Positions 1 through 8,388 of a stretch of 64,000 nucleotides of DNA are shown piece after piece. Under the pieces are notes generated by a model. It searched no databases and was not told where the DNA came from. It worked only from the letters and a program-made list of their open reading frames with translations. The translations under genes and the position numbers were made by a program. Numbering within the stretch: the first letter of the stretch is position 1; each line of letters starts with the position of its first letter. The stretch is from Deltaproteobacteria bacterium (GTDB lineage Bacteria > JADJOY01): positions 153,067-217,066 of the forward strand of contig JADJOY010000027.1 in the NCBI GenBank assembly GCA_016713535.1, read 5' to 3'.

Positions 1-114
1 GACCTCACGCTCTCCGACGGCATCTGGACGTGCGGCAAGGACGGCCAGAGCGTGCCCGTCAACCAGGGCTCCCCGACCATCCGGGTCGGCCCCATGACCG
101 GGGGCGGGGCACAG
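1..114 (+). CDS. tldD: TldD metallopeptidase, C-terminal end (partial)
   Basis: The first codons read in frame 1 give the conserved TldD tail, with CGKDGQSVPVNQG followed by GPMTGGG. TldD pairs with TldE/PmbA in a cytosolic protease that trims modified peptides such as microcins and helps degrade CcdA. The gene enters from before the window and is followed directly by its partner pmbA. TldD proteins normally end within a few residues of the GPMT motif. Here no stop follows in any frame near this point, and frame 1 stays open to 546. CAG at 112-114 sits where a TAG would give a normal end, so a base substitution or sequence error is likely. The end given here is that inferred position. Confidence 0.75.
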
Positions 115-140
115 CTCGCGGGCGCCGCAGGGAGGGCCGC

Positions 141-1499
141 ATGCCCGCCACGATCGCTCCAGTCGCCGAGCTCGCTGCGCTCGCCGAGGGCGTCCTCGCG
201 AAGCTCCTCGAGCGCGGCGCCAGCGAGGCCAAGGTGGTGGCGCGCGCCGGGCAGGACCTCTCGGTGCGGGTGCACAAGGGAGAGGTCGAGCTGGTGGAGG
301 AGGCGGGGACGCGCTCGCTCTCGGTGCGCGCCGCCAAGGGCAAGCAGGTCGCCAGCGCGAGCACCTCCGACGTCACGCGCGGCGGCATCGAGCGCATCGT
401 CGGCGACGTGCTCGAGCTCTGCGACCTCGCCCAGGAAGATCCGTACGCGGGCCTGCCCGATCCATCCGAGCTTGCCACGGGGCCGCATCCCGAGCTCGCG
501 CTCTACGATCCCGCGTGCGGCGAGGTGCGCGCCGCCGAGGCGGTGACGCGCGCGCAGCGTGCCGATCGCGCCGCGTACGACTTCGATCCGCGCATCACCA
601 ACAGCGAGGGTGCCAACTTCGGCCGCACCTCGGGTGCGTTCGCGCTCGCCACGTCGGGCGGCTTCCGCGGCGGCTATCGCGGCTCGTACGCGTCGCTCAG
701 CGTGCATCCGGTGGCCGCCGACGAGGGCGGCAAGAACCGCACGTCGTATTACTGGAGCGCGCGGCGGGTGCTCGCGAACCTCGAGAGCGAGGAAGCGGTG
801 GGCCGCGAGGCGGCGCGGCGCACGCTGCGGCTGCTGGGCGCGCGCAAGGTGCCGACCCAGACCGCGCCGGTGATCTTCGACGCCGACGCGGCACGCTCGA
901 TGATCGGCACCCTCGCCGGCTGCGTCAGCGGCGACGCCATCTACCGGCGCTCGAGCTACCTGGTCAACCGCCTCGGCACCTCGGTGGCGAGCGACCTGGT
1001 CACGATCGTCGACGACCCGCTGATCGCGTCAGGCCCGGGCTCGCGCCCGTTCGACAGCGACGGCCTGCCCTCGCGGAAGAACGTGCTCGTCGAGTGCGGC
1101 CAGCTCGCGACCTACCTCCTCGACGTCTACAGCGCGCGCAAGCTCGGCTTGAAGAGCACCGGCAGCGCCTCCGGCGGCGGCGCCGGTACCAGCAACCTCT
1201 ACCTGCTGCCCGGCGAGAAGACCCGCGAGCAGCTCATCGCCGAGACGCCGCGCGGGCTCTACGTCACCTCGATGATGGGCTTCGGCTTCAACGCCGTGAC
1301 CGGGGACTTCTCGCGCGGTGCGCTCGGCTTCTGGATCGAGAACGGCGAGCTGACGTTTCCGGTCAGCGAGATCACCATCTCGCTCAACTTCAACGACCTC
1401 TTCGCGCGCATCGACGGCGTCGCCAACGACCTCGAGCTCAAGAGCTCGGTCGCCTCCCCCACCTTCCGCGTCGCCGAGATGACCATCGCCGGTACCTGA
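141..1499 (+). CDS. pmbA: TldE/PmbA-family metalloprotease subunit
   Basis: This 452-residue protein is the PmbA/TldE partner of TldD. The complex processes peptides in the cytosol; TldE subunits lack the HExxxH zinc site and act as the structural half. The protein shows the family layout: an N-terminal mixed domain, SARKLGLKSTG around the middle of the C-terminal half, the glycine-rich SASGGGAGTSN segment, and a close ending in ENGELTFPVSEITI. The ATG at 141 is preferred because GGGAGG lies seven bases upstream; the open frame upstream of it overlaps tldD. Length is normal for PmbA (about 450 residues). It follows tldD directly, the usual operon order. Confidence 0.93.
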   Translation: MPATIAPVAELAALAEGVLAKLLERGASEAKVVARAGQDLSVRVHKGEVELVEEAGTRSLSVRAAKGKQVASASTSDVTRGGIERIVGDVLELCDLAQEDPYAGLPDPSELATGPHPELALYDPACGEVRAAEAVTRAQRADRAAYDFDPRITNSEGANFGRTSGAFALATSGGFRGGYRGSYASLSVHPVAADEGGKNRTSYYWSARRVLANLESEEAVGREAARRTLRLLGARKVPTQTAPVIFDADAARSMIGTLAGCVSGDAIYRRSSYLVNRLGTSVASDLVTIVDDPLIASGPGSRPFDSDGLPSRKNVLVECGQLATYLLDVYSARKLGLKSTGSASGGGAGTSNLYLLPGEKTREQLIAETPRGLYVTSMMGFGFNAVTGDFSRGALGFWIENGELTFPVSEITISLNFNDLFARIDGVANDLELKSSVASPTFRVAEMTIAGT

Positions 1500-1651
1500 T
1501 CAGCGCGGCGGCCTCGAGGTCGGTGTGTATCGCCGGGCAGGCGGCGCGCGCCCCTCCCAGGGGCTACCTGCGCACGATCCGTAGGGGCGGGGCCTGTCCC
1601 CGCCCGCAAAGCTGCCGGCCCGCCGGAGACGGGCGCCAGGACGCCCCGGCC
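1500..1651. repeat. Intergenic hairpin repeats after pmbA
   Basis: No gene is seen. The stretch holds a copy of the ATCGCCGGGCA..GCGCCCCTCC hairpin family near 1528 and a G-rich hairpin near 1581-1607 (GGGGCGGGGCC with CCCCGCCC). Both resemble hairpins found in the other intergenic gaps of this window. They may serve as transcription ends for tldD-pmbA. Confidence 0.6.
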
Positions 1652-2420
1652 TCGCATCCGGATCGGCGCCTCCTTCGGAGGAACGGCCTCCCGGCCGTCC
1701 GCTGTCGGGCGATGATGCCCGCGGCACCCGAGCAGATCGGCGCGGAGACGCCGCAGCCCCTCGCGCCCCCCTTCTCCGATCGATCGCCGACCCGCTGGAG
1801 CGCGCCCGCTTCGTCGGGCGCCAGGACGCCCCGGGCCCGCATCCGGATCGGCACCGCCTTCGGAGGGACGGCCTCCCGGCCGTCCAGTTCGGGCGATGAT
1901 GCCCACAGCACCCGAGCAAATTGGCGCGGAGACGCCGCGGCCCCTCGCGGCACCCCGTTCTCCGACCGAGCGCCGATCCGCTGGAGCGCGCCCGCTCCGT
2001 CGGGCGCCCCGGACGCCTCAGGCTCGCATCCGGATCGGCACCGCCTTCGGAGGGACGGCCTCCCGGCCGTCCAGTTCGGGCGATGATGCCCACAGCACCC
2101 GAGCAAATTGGCGCGGAGACCGCGGCCCTCGCGCCCCTTCCGATCCGCCAACCCACTGGAGCGCGCCGCTTCGTCGGGCGCCAGGCCCCCGGCCTCAACG
2201 GCCCCGGCCGTCCAGTTCGGATGAGCCCACAGCACCAGCATTGGCGCGGACCGGCCTCGCGGCACCCGCTCTCCGACCAGCGCGATCCCTGGAGCGCGCC
2301 CGGGCCCCGGACGCCTCAGGCTCGCATCCGGCCGCGCGGTCCCTCGCGGCACCCGTCAGTCCGATCGATCGTCGACCGGCTGGCGGCGAGACCAGCCCGA
2401 CCGGGCCGTACCAATTTTCC
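1652..2420. repeat. Tandem repeat array, about 186 bp units
   Basis: The anchor GCATCCGGATCGGC recurs at 1654, 1839 and 2026, giving spacings of 185 and 187 bp, with a degraded fourth copy near 2325. Each unit carries a CTTCGGAGG..GGCCTCCCGGCCGTCC hairpin, a GGGCGATGATGCCC hairpin and the phrase CACCCGAGCA. The first three copies are close to identical; those after 2100 have many small deletions. Open frames across the array are by-products of the repeats. The 250 bases from 2421 to the next gene show a drop in G+C and no recognisable gene. Confidence 0.8.
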
Positions 2421-2674
2421 CCAAACCCGCCGTTTCGAACTGCCTCGCCCCCGCCCAGCTAGCGCCGCTAGCGCACCGGTGCAGCACCGTGCGATCCTCG
2501 AGCCCACTCGCGGACTTTCTGGTTCCGCCCTCGACCGAACCTCGAACCCGATACACAGGCGAGCCCGCCTCAGATAGCGAAACCCGCCTAGACCGGACCA
2601 TCGGGACCTGCATAGTTCACGCGAATAGAAGTTAGACCGCCTGTGACCGTTAAAGTATTGGAGGCATCGAATCA

Positions 2675-4356
2675 ATGAGACAAGTTCATCGCGCAATAGT
2701 AGTGATGGTGTTCTTCCTTGCCGGAGCGGTGGGAGCGCCCCTCTCGATGGCGCAGGAGCAGCCCCAGGGCATCACTGTGTTCGTGGCGAAGAAGATCATC
2801 ACGATGGATCCGGGCTGGCCAACGGCAACCGCAGTGGCCGTCCGCGACGGCAGGATTCTGTCTGTCGGCTCGCTCGAGGACCTGAAGCCGTGGCTCGAAT
2901 CGGCTCCACATGAAATCGACCGCAGGTTCGCGGACAAGATCCTGACGCCGGGCATGATCGAGCCGCACGGTCATCCGGTGCTCGGAGGCACCTCGCTGAC
3001 GCGACCCCTCCTGAGCTACCTCCCGCTGCCGAGCCCCTACGGAGCGCCGTTTCCGGGCATAAAGACCGCGACCGAAGCCGCGGCCAAGTTGAAGGAATAC
3101 GTTGCGCAGGCGAAGTCGCCCGACGAGACCGTGCTCGCCTGGGGCTATGACGTCATCGCCATGGGCGGCAAGCACCTCGACAAGACGGTCCTCGACAAGG
3201 TCTCTAAATCACCAAGGAGCATCTCAAGACCAACGGCGTGATGGCCGACGCCGACGGCGAGCCCAACGGTCAGTTCCTCGGTACGACGGCCGCGCAGTTG
3301 GTCCTGGCGGAGCCGCTCACGCAGCTGTTCGCGCCCGAGGTCGCGCTGAAGAACGTGAATTTCCTCATGGACCTGAGTCGCCAGAACGGAATCACCACGA
3401 CCTCGGAACTGGCGTTCGGGGCCATCAACCTTCCGGTCGAGCAAAAGGTCTTCGAGGCGTATTTCAATGATCCAGCCAGCCCGATGCGGTGTGTCGTGGT
3501 GGCCGACGCAACCACCATTACCGCCGAAAAGGGCGAAGGGGCGATCGCGTTCGTGCAGGGCCTGGCCAGGCGCAACACCGACAAGCTCATGTTCAACGGC
3601 GTCAAGTTCTTCTCTGACGATTCCTTCCTGAGCCTCGGCATGGTCATGGAGAACCCCGGGTACACGGACGGCCGGAAGGGGATCTTCATCCTGCCGCCGG
3701 ACAAGATGGTCGAAACCTGGATGCCGTGGTGGAAAGCGGGTTTCCAGATCCACGTGCACACCAACGGCAACGGCGGCAACGAGGCCACGTTGCGCGCCCT
3801 GGAGGGCCTGATGCGGGCGCAGCCGCGCTTCGGGCACCGCTTCACGTTCACGCACTACGGCATGTCTACGCCGGAGCAGACCACGCGTATTGCCGCGCTT
3901 GGCGGCATCACCAGTGTCAATCCCTACTACCTGCACAGCCGGGCGGAGTTCAACGCCCCCTACGTGGGCGTCGACCGCGCGTACAGCGCCGCGCGGCTGA
4001 AGACGCTCGTCGATGCCGGCGTGCCGACTTCGCTGCATACGGATACGCCAGTCGCGCCACCGTTCCCGCTCGAAGAGATGTGGATCGCGGTCAACCGCTT
4101 CGGGCTTTCGGGCAAGGTGCTCGCACCCGAAGAACGGATCAGTGTCCACCAGGCGCTTCGCATGGTCACGATCGATGCAGCCTATACGCTCGGCGTCGAG
4201 GACAAGGTCGGCAGCATCGCTGCGGGCAAGTTCGCCGACTTCGCCGTGCTGGAGAATGACCCGTACGCGGTGCCCAAGGAGAACATCCGGGACATCAAGG
4301 TATGGGGGACCGTGGTGAGCGGCGTCGTTTTCCCTGCCTCTGAGATCAGACCCTGA
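2675..4356 (+). pseudogene. YtcJ-like amidohydrolase, exported, broken by internal deletion
   Basis: The product resembles the YtcJ/amidohydrolase-3 family of metal-dependent hydrolases. An N-terminal signal peptide (to about AQEQPQG) points to export. The N-terminal part (2675 to about 3208) carries ITMDPGWPTATAVAVRDGRI and MIEPHGHP. The larger second part (from about 3208) carries FSDDSF, the metal-site-like FQIHVHTNGNGG, THYG and SLHTDTPV, then a normal C terminus with GSIAAGKFADFAVLENDP. The two parts lie in different frames. Family alignment from memory places the histidine-bearing stretch before ITKEHLKTNG at the join, and it is missing: about 30 residues appear deleted. G+C is lower than in neighbours. 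The gene ends 11 bases before an attC site, so it may be a cassette gene. A GGAGG lies before ATG 2675. Confidence 0.8.
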
Positions 4357-4367
4357 GCGAGAGAACG

Positions 4368-4428
4368 GTCTAACAATCGGTTGCAGCGGACGGCGCTGGC
4401 GCGCCGCCGCTGAACCGAGACGTTATGC
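4368..4428 (+). other. attC recombination site 1
   Basis: The outer box GTCTAAC (4368-4374) fits RYYYAAC and the right box GTTATGC (4422-4428) fits the GTTRRRY-like core. Between them the arms CGGTTGCAGCGGACGGCGC and GCGCCGCCGCTGAACCG pair, leaving only one G and one A unpaired on the left arm. That is the extrahelical-base pattern that integron integrases read on the folded bottom strand. The site is 61 bp. Confidence 0.85.
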
Positions 4429-4488
4429 GATCCCCGGTTTTCGCCAGGTGGTCCCGATGAGCATCGCGCGGGTGTTCCAACTGGGCTG

Positions 4489-5244
4489 TTGTACGCCTGG
4501 TGCCGCCACCAGGCAGTCGATAGCTGGCTCGGGTTCCTCGCGTCCGTCGGACTACTTATCGTCTGGTTCTGGCATGAGCGCGGAACGGCCAGGGGGCCGT
4601 TCGGGCAACCCGTTCTCGCCGAACCAGTGACCAACGCGGCGATCCTGATCGTCCTCGTGGTTCTCAGCCTCGCCACGATCGCTACCGCCTTCCTTCAACC
4701 GTCCGTCTGGTTTCAGCGCCGCCGCACTCATCAGTCGCGAAAGGGATGCACCATGTCCTTGTTCAAGAAGAAGCTCGACGTGGTTCAGATCGGCACGGCA
4801 CTGCTGGCGTTCGCTCAGGAGCCGGATCCGGGGAGTCCCGCCTCGCGATCTGCTTCCCTCTCGGCATCCAGCCCTCGACGAATCGCGAACGAGATGCTGT
4901 TCCTCCGCATCTTTGCTGTCGACTTCGGCGTTGCGATGGCCGTAGACGGGCCAAAAAAAGGACAGATCCTGGACATCTTTTACGAGCACGTTCGACGCAT
5001 CGGGGCACTACTGGGGCTCCCGCCCAGTTCGAGGCGGACCTCCGCACCCGATCATTCGCGCACCGTAGCGGTGCGCGACACCGGAGGTGGCGGCGCAATG
5101 CTCCAGGCTATCGGCAGCACATTCGTCACATCGTGCGACGGTGCATGCGACGACTCATTGTCGGCAGCCATGGACGCAGGCATGACCTTCGGCATGGTGC
5201 AAAGATCCGTCAAAGATTTCCTTGGCTCCATCCGTATCGCATGA
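4489..5244 (+). pseudogene. Hypothetical cassette ORF, probably decayed
   Basis: This open frame of about 250 codons lies between attC sites 1 and 2 and matches no family I recognise. Its first part reads like a small membrane protein, with hydrophobic stretches FLASVGLLIVWFW and AAILIVLVVLSLATIATAF, but has no good start; TTG 4489 is only nominal. A second in-frame ATG at 4753, with AAAGGG upstream, begins MSLFKKKLDVVQIG and may be a separate gene of 163 codons. Around 5020-5060 the plausible sequence (AQFEADLRTRSF) moves to another frame, which suggests one or more indels. It may be two decayed cassette genes or one. Confidence 0.35.
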
Positions 5245-5296
5245 TGGCAGAGATAGCGGGCCGGGGGTGTACGGTCCCGCGCTTGGCTGATTGGTC

Positions 5297-5388
5297 GCAC
5301 AACTATGCGCTGCAGCAGACGGCACCCCGGGGGCCGTGGGCATTCAGCCCACGGTAGTCTGGGGCCGCTGCTGAGCGCGGCGTTAGGC
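5297..5388 (+). other. attC recombination site 2
   Basis: The right box is a perfect GTTAGGC (5382-5388); the left box GCACAAC (5297-5303) is imperfect. The left arm GCGCTGCAGCAGACGGC pairs with GCCGCTGCTGAGCGC, again with an unpaired G and A. The loop carries an extra hairpin, CCGTGGG..CCCACGG, which explains the longer 92 bp length. The next cassette begins at 5383 and its gene starts at 5420. Confidence 0.85.
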
Positions 5389-5419
5389 CACTTCAACCAA
5401 CGCTCCAAAGGAGACCCAA

Positions 5420-5687
5420 ATGGCAGACACACCCCCGCTCTTGGTCAACGGCTTCGTGAAGTCCAAGCTCGTCCCTTTTCGCTTTGAGAAGGACGCCTCC
5501 GCTACGCCAGAAGCGTTCAAGGCTCGTGCTCGCTTTTTCGACCTTCTGGAGTTGGAGCGCCTAAAGAAGCTCGACGAGCCATCCCTTGTTTCCAGCTTGC
5601 ACGGCGAGATCGCGCGTGTCTTGTTCACGATCCCCTACTGGGTCTTCTTCCCGGAGTCCTTTCCGGGAGAAGCAGCACTAATCCAGA
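5420..5687 (+). pseudogene. Deiminase-like enzyme, 5' fragment cut by IS66
   Basis: This is the first 89 codons of a cassette-borne gene whose remainder lies at 8389-9458. A strong AAAGGAG six bases before ATG 5420 sets the start. The fragment encodes MADTPPLLVNGFVKSKLV through FPGEAALIQ. Removing the insertion and one copy of the 8 bp target duplication restores one open frame (..ALIQ-KYANAFRH..) of about 445 residues. The reading frame and codon use match those of the downstream part. See the 3' fragment for function. Confidence 0.9.
5680..5687. repeat. IS66 target site duplication, left copy
   Basis: AATCCAGA lies directly outside the left terminal repeat and is repeated exactly at 8381-8388. 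Eight bases is the usual duplication length for IS66-family elements. Confidence 0.95.
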
Positions 5688-5709
5688 GTATCCGTCCGGT
5701 AGTCCCATG
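5688..5709 (+). repeat. IS66 left terminal inverted repeat
   Basis: It begins GTATCCGTCCGGTAGT and matches the reverse complement of 8359-8380 at 21 of 22 bases, with a single C/T difference. Confidence 0.95.
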
Positions 5710-5784
5710 GGGCCGGTGCGAAGGGGCCGCAGCTCGCGTGATCCGCGGCGGGCAGGTCCGTCGGTTGTAGAGGTCGGGTACGGC

Positions 5785-7425
5785 TTAGTCGGCGGCGACT
5801 GATGAAGCTTGGGGGTGAGCGCTGGCCCAGCGATCGGGCAGGAGCTCGGCCATGCGGTGAGCGGGCCATCCCACGGCGAGCTTCTCGATCACGTCCGTGA
5901 GGTACGGCAGGGGTGCCACGCCGTGCTGCACGCAAGTCCGCATCAAGCTGTAGAGCCGCGCCGAGCGTCGGGCTGCGTCGTGCGACCCGGCAAAGAGATA
6001 GTTTCGACGGCCCAGTGCGAGGTCTCGGATCTGGCGCTCGCAGAGGTTGTTGTCGAGTGACAGCCGTCCGTCCTCGACGAAACGCGTGAGCGCCGTCCAG
6101 TGGTTCAAGAAGTAGCTCGCCGCCTGCGCCAACGCTGAGCTCGGCGGCTCGTCGCGCACCGTCGCGACCAGCCAGCGTTGGAGCTTCTCGAGTGCTGGAA
6201 ACGATCGTTCCTGGCGTTGCACCGCCCGCGCTTCGGGCGTGAGCTCCTTCAAGTCGGCGAGCTCCTCGAGCTTGTATAGCCGCCGGATCAGGAGCAGCGG
6301 ATACGCCACCCGGCAGTCCGTGTCCTTGAGGTCGACGAGCCGCCGCCGCGCGTGCGCCATGCAGCCGACCTCGATCGCTTCGGCGACGCGCCCGTTGTAG
6401 ACGCGGTCGAACACGTTGGCGGCATCGGCCTGCACATACCCTTTCCGCCCCGTGAGGAAGAGCCACGGCCCGTCCTCGCCCTTGCCGGTCTCGGCGTACT
6501 CGAAGAGCACGTCGCGATCGTCCCCCACGTAGCACCACATCGTGCCGCGCTGGATGTGGTCGGGGGTCTCCGGTGCGAGCACCTTGAGACCGGATCCATC
6601 GGTCCGCACGACGTACGCGGCGCGCACCCGGTCGGCCAGCACCTCGATGACGGGCGCCACCAGATCGCCGACTCCCGCGATCCAGTCCGCGAGCGTCGAC
6701 ACGGGCACCGTCACGCCGCTGCGCGCGAACATGCGGTGCTGGCGGTGAACGGGCCCGTGGTCGAGGAATTTGGTCACCGTCACGTACGCCAGCAGCGAAG
6801 GAGCGGCGGTGCAGCCGAACGGCTTCACCGGGCCGGGTGCGGTGTGGACGCCGAGCTTGCAGCGGCCACAGGCGTACTTACCGAGCCGCCACTCGTGCTC
6901 CACGAAGTGCCCGGGGACGTACTCGAGCACGCGCGAGGCGTCGGAGCCGATCCGTCGCTCGGGCTGACCGCAACGCGGGCACGTCCGCGCCCCGGGCTCG
7001 AGCTCGACGCGATGCTCGCAGCGCTCGACCTTTCGCCGGTCGACGCTCGGCGCGCGCTTGCGGTGAATGGCCGGCCGGCTCTCGTCGAGCTCCTTCTCGA
7101 GCTCGGCGTCCGCCTCGGCATCGGCCCGCACCTGCTCGGGCTTCGGCTCGGCTGGGGTGTCCTGGGCCGTGAGCTGCTCGAGCAAGAGCGCGAGCTGCCC
7201 GGGGTCGACCTTTTCGCTTCGCTTGCCCGTGCGCTCGCTACGGAGCTTGTGGATGAGCAGCGAGAGCTCGCGATTCTTGTCGAGCACCGCACCCAGCGCC
7301 GCGACGAACAGATCGAACGCCTCGTCGGTGCGGCCTTCGGCCACCAGCGCTTGCGCGTTGGTGCGCACGTCCTCTGGCGAGAGGACGTTTCGCGAAGCGG
7401 ACGAGGGCGCCGAGGACGACGGCAT
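5785..7425 (-). CDS. tnpC: IS66 transposase, DDE type
   Basis: This 546-residue protein is the catalytic transposase of the IS66 element. An N-terminal leucine-rich region (around ELSLLIHKLRSERTGKRSEKVDPGQLALLL) is followed by a zinc-finger-like segment with CEHRVELEPGARTCPRCG. A DDE nuclease domain follows, with the first aspartate in RTDGSGLKVL and the terminal signature LDNNLCERQIRDLALGRRN, where E is the last catalytic acid. A C-terminal tail ends the protein. Length fits IS66 transposases (about 500-550). ATG 7425 is the first plausible start. It lies about 100 bases after tnpB, on the same strand. Confidence 0.97.
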   Translation of the reverse strand: MPSSSAPSSASRNVLSPEDVRTNAQALVAEGRTDEAFDLFVAALGAVLDKNRELSLLIHKLRSERTGKRSEKVDPGQLALLLEQLTAQDTPAEPKPEQVRADAEADAELEKELDESRPAIHRKRAPSVDRRKVERCEHRVELEPGARTCPRCGQPERRIGSDASRVLEYVPGHFVEHEWRLGKYACGRCKLGVHTAPGPVKPFGCTAAPSLLAYVTVTKFLDHGPVHRQHRMFARSGVTVPVSTLADWIAGVGDLVAPVIEVLADRVRAAYVVRTDGSGLKVLAPETPDHIQRGTMWCYVGDDRDVLFEYAETGKGEDGPWLFLTGRKGYVQADAANVFDRVYNGRVAEAIEVGCMAHARRRLVDLKDTDCRVAYPLLLIRRLYKLEELADLKELTPEARAVQRQERSFPALEKLQRWLVATVRDEPPSSALAQAASYFLNHWTALTRFVEDGRLSLDNNLCERQIRDLALGRRNYLFAGSHDAARRSARLYSLMRTCVQHGVAPLPYLTDVIEKLAVGWPAHRMAELLPDRWASAHPQASSVAAD

Positions 7426-7527
7426 CGGTGCGTAGCCGGAAGGAATGTTGCTCGCGGACGGATATGCAGCACACGTGTTTCGCGAACAAGAGGTCGGACG
7501 AACGAAATCGGAAAAGATTCACGAAGC

Positions 7528-7917
7528 TCACCCGAACGTCGCGGTGGAGCGTGGGATCGGCTTCGCAGCGCGATACCAACGTCGCTGCCGTGTGGCTCGT
7601 CGCAGATCGATCCCTTCGAGAATCATCGTGAGCTCGGCCGCGTCGACCTCGATGTGCCGAGCGCCGATCAGTGGCGCCTTGGGGAGCGTGAACGTCCCGC
7701 GCTCGAGACGCTTGTAGACGAGCAGGTATCCCGTGCGATCCCACACGAGGATTTTGATCCGGTTTCGCCGACGGTTGAGCCAGCAGAACAGATGCCCGGA
7801 GAGTGGATCCTGACGGATCACCTCGCGCGTCGCGGCGGCCAAGCCGTCGAAGCCGCGGCGTAGATCGATCGGCTCGGACGCGATGTAGACCTGAACGGCC
7901 GACGGGAGCGTCAGCAC
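7528..7917 (-). CDS. tnpB: IS66 accessory protein TnpB (Orf2)
   Basis: This 129-residue protein belongs to the IS66 Orf2-like family, needed for transposition although its role is unclear. It has the family signature: VYIASEPIDLRRGFDGL near the N terminus, LSGHLFCWLNRRRNRIKILVW in the middle, and KRLERGTF. The GTG start at 7917 overlaps the end of tnpA by seven bases, the translational coupling usual in IS66. Upstream in-frame codons lie inside tnpA and do not resemble TnpB. Confidence 0.95.
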   Translation of the reverse strand: MLTLPSAVQVYIASEPIDLRRGFDGLAAATREVIRQDPLSGHLFCWLNRRRNRIKILVWDRTGYLLVYKRLERGTFTLPKAPLIGARHIEVDAAELTMILEGIDLRRATRQRRWYRAAKPIPRSTATFG

Positions 7918-8285
7918 GCACTCGGCCCCGCGACCACGTCCAAGACCTGGCGCAGCTCGGCCGGGTCGACTCCCGGTGGCACGCGGATGCGCTCGCCACC
8001 GACCAGAACGATCTCGATGATCGGCGCATCGAAGGCCGTCGTCGGCGCATCGCAGCGATCCACGACGCGCACCGGGTGGAACTGAACCGCGCGCGGGTTC
8101 AGCGGCGCATCGAGATCCTTCGCCCAACGCAGGATTCGCTTCGGATCGAGCTGGTAGCGGCGAGCGAATGCCGCGGCGCTCGCTTCGCTCTCACGCCACG
8201 CCTCCACAACTCGCCGCGCATCGGCCTCACGCCAGTACCTGCGCCGAGCGATCTGCCAAACCTCGTCGTTCCTGTCTGTCCGCAT
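7911..8285 (-). CDS. tnpA: IS66 accessory protein TnpA (Orf1)
   Basis: This protein of about 124 residues is the first gene of the IS66 element. Its N-terminal half looks like a helix-turn-helix binding region (YWREADARRVVEAWRESEAS..FARRYQLDPKRILRW), as in other IS66 Orf1 proteins, and is thought to bind the element ends. ATG 8285 has GAGGAGAGGAG just upstream; GTG 8312 is an alternative that would place this ribosome site inside the gene. It lies just inside the right end of the element. Confidence 0.9.
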   Translation of the reverse strand: MRTDRNDEVWQIARRRYWREADARRVVEAWRESEASAAAFARRYQLDPKRILRWAKDLDAPLNPRAVQFHPVRVVDRCDAPTTAFDAPIIEIVLVGGERIRVPPGVDPAELRQVLDVVAGPSAC

Positions 8286-8358
8286 CGCGCGTCTCCTCTC
8301 CTCGATCCTCACCGCGATCGAGGAGGCAGAGCTTCACGCGAGCCGCCGCACGACGGAA

Positions 8359-8380
8359 CATGGAACTACCGGACGGATAC
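8359..8380 (-). repeat. IS66 right terminal inverted repeat
   Basis: On the minus strand it begins GTATCCGTCCGGTAGT, like the left end, and is followed outward by the AATCCAGA duplication. Confidence 0.95.
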
Positions 8381-8388
8381 AATCCAGA
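8381..8388. repeat. IS66 target site duplication, right copy
   Basis: AATCCAGA, identical to 5680-5687. Its final A completes the codon that joins the two halves of the interrupted gene when the element is removed on paper. Confidence 0.95.

Larger units (their letters stand above)
5688..8380 (-). mobile_element. Complete IS66-family insertion sequence
   Basis: The element is 2693 bp, with 22 bp terminal inverted repeats matching at 21 of 22 positions and a perfect 8 bp target duplication. It carries the three IS66 genes on the minus strand in the order tnpA, tnpB, tnpC, all apparently intact. Intact genes, matched ends and a matched duplication argue for a recent insertion, possibly still mobile. 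It interrupts a cassette gene in the attC-bearing region. Confidence 0.97.

Noticed and set aside
515-2086. 523-codon open frame through pmbA and the repeats
   Set aside because: Arg-rich shadow of pmbA that continues through tandem repeats by chance.
2631-2637. GTTAGAC as right box of an attC before the amidohydrolase
   Set aside because: No pairing arms are found in the preceding 100 bases, so the cassette status of the amidohydrolase rests only on the site after it.
4448-4630. 60-codon open frame starting at ATG 4448
   Set aside because: The sequence is Ser/Gly/Pro-rich with no protein-like pattern; the overlapping frame shows clear hydrophobic helices instead.
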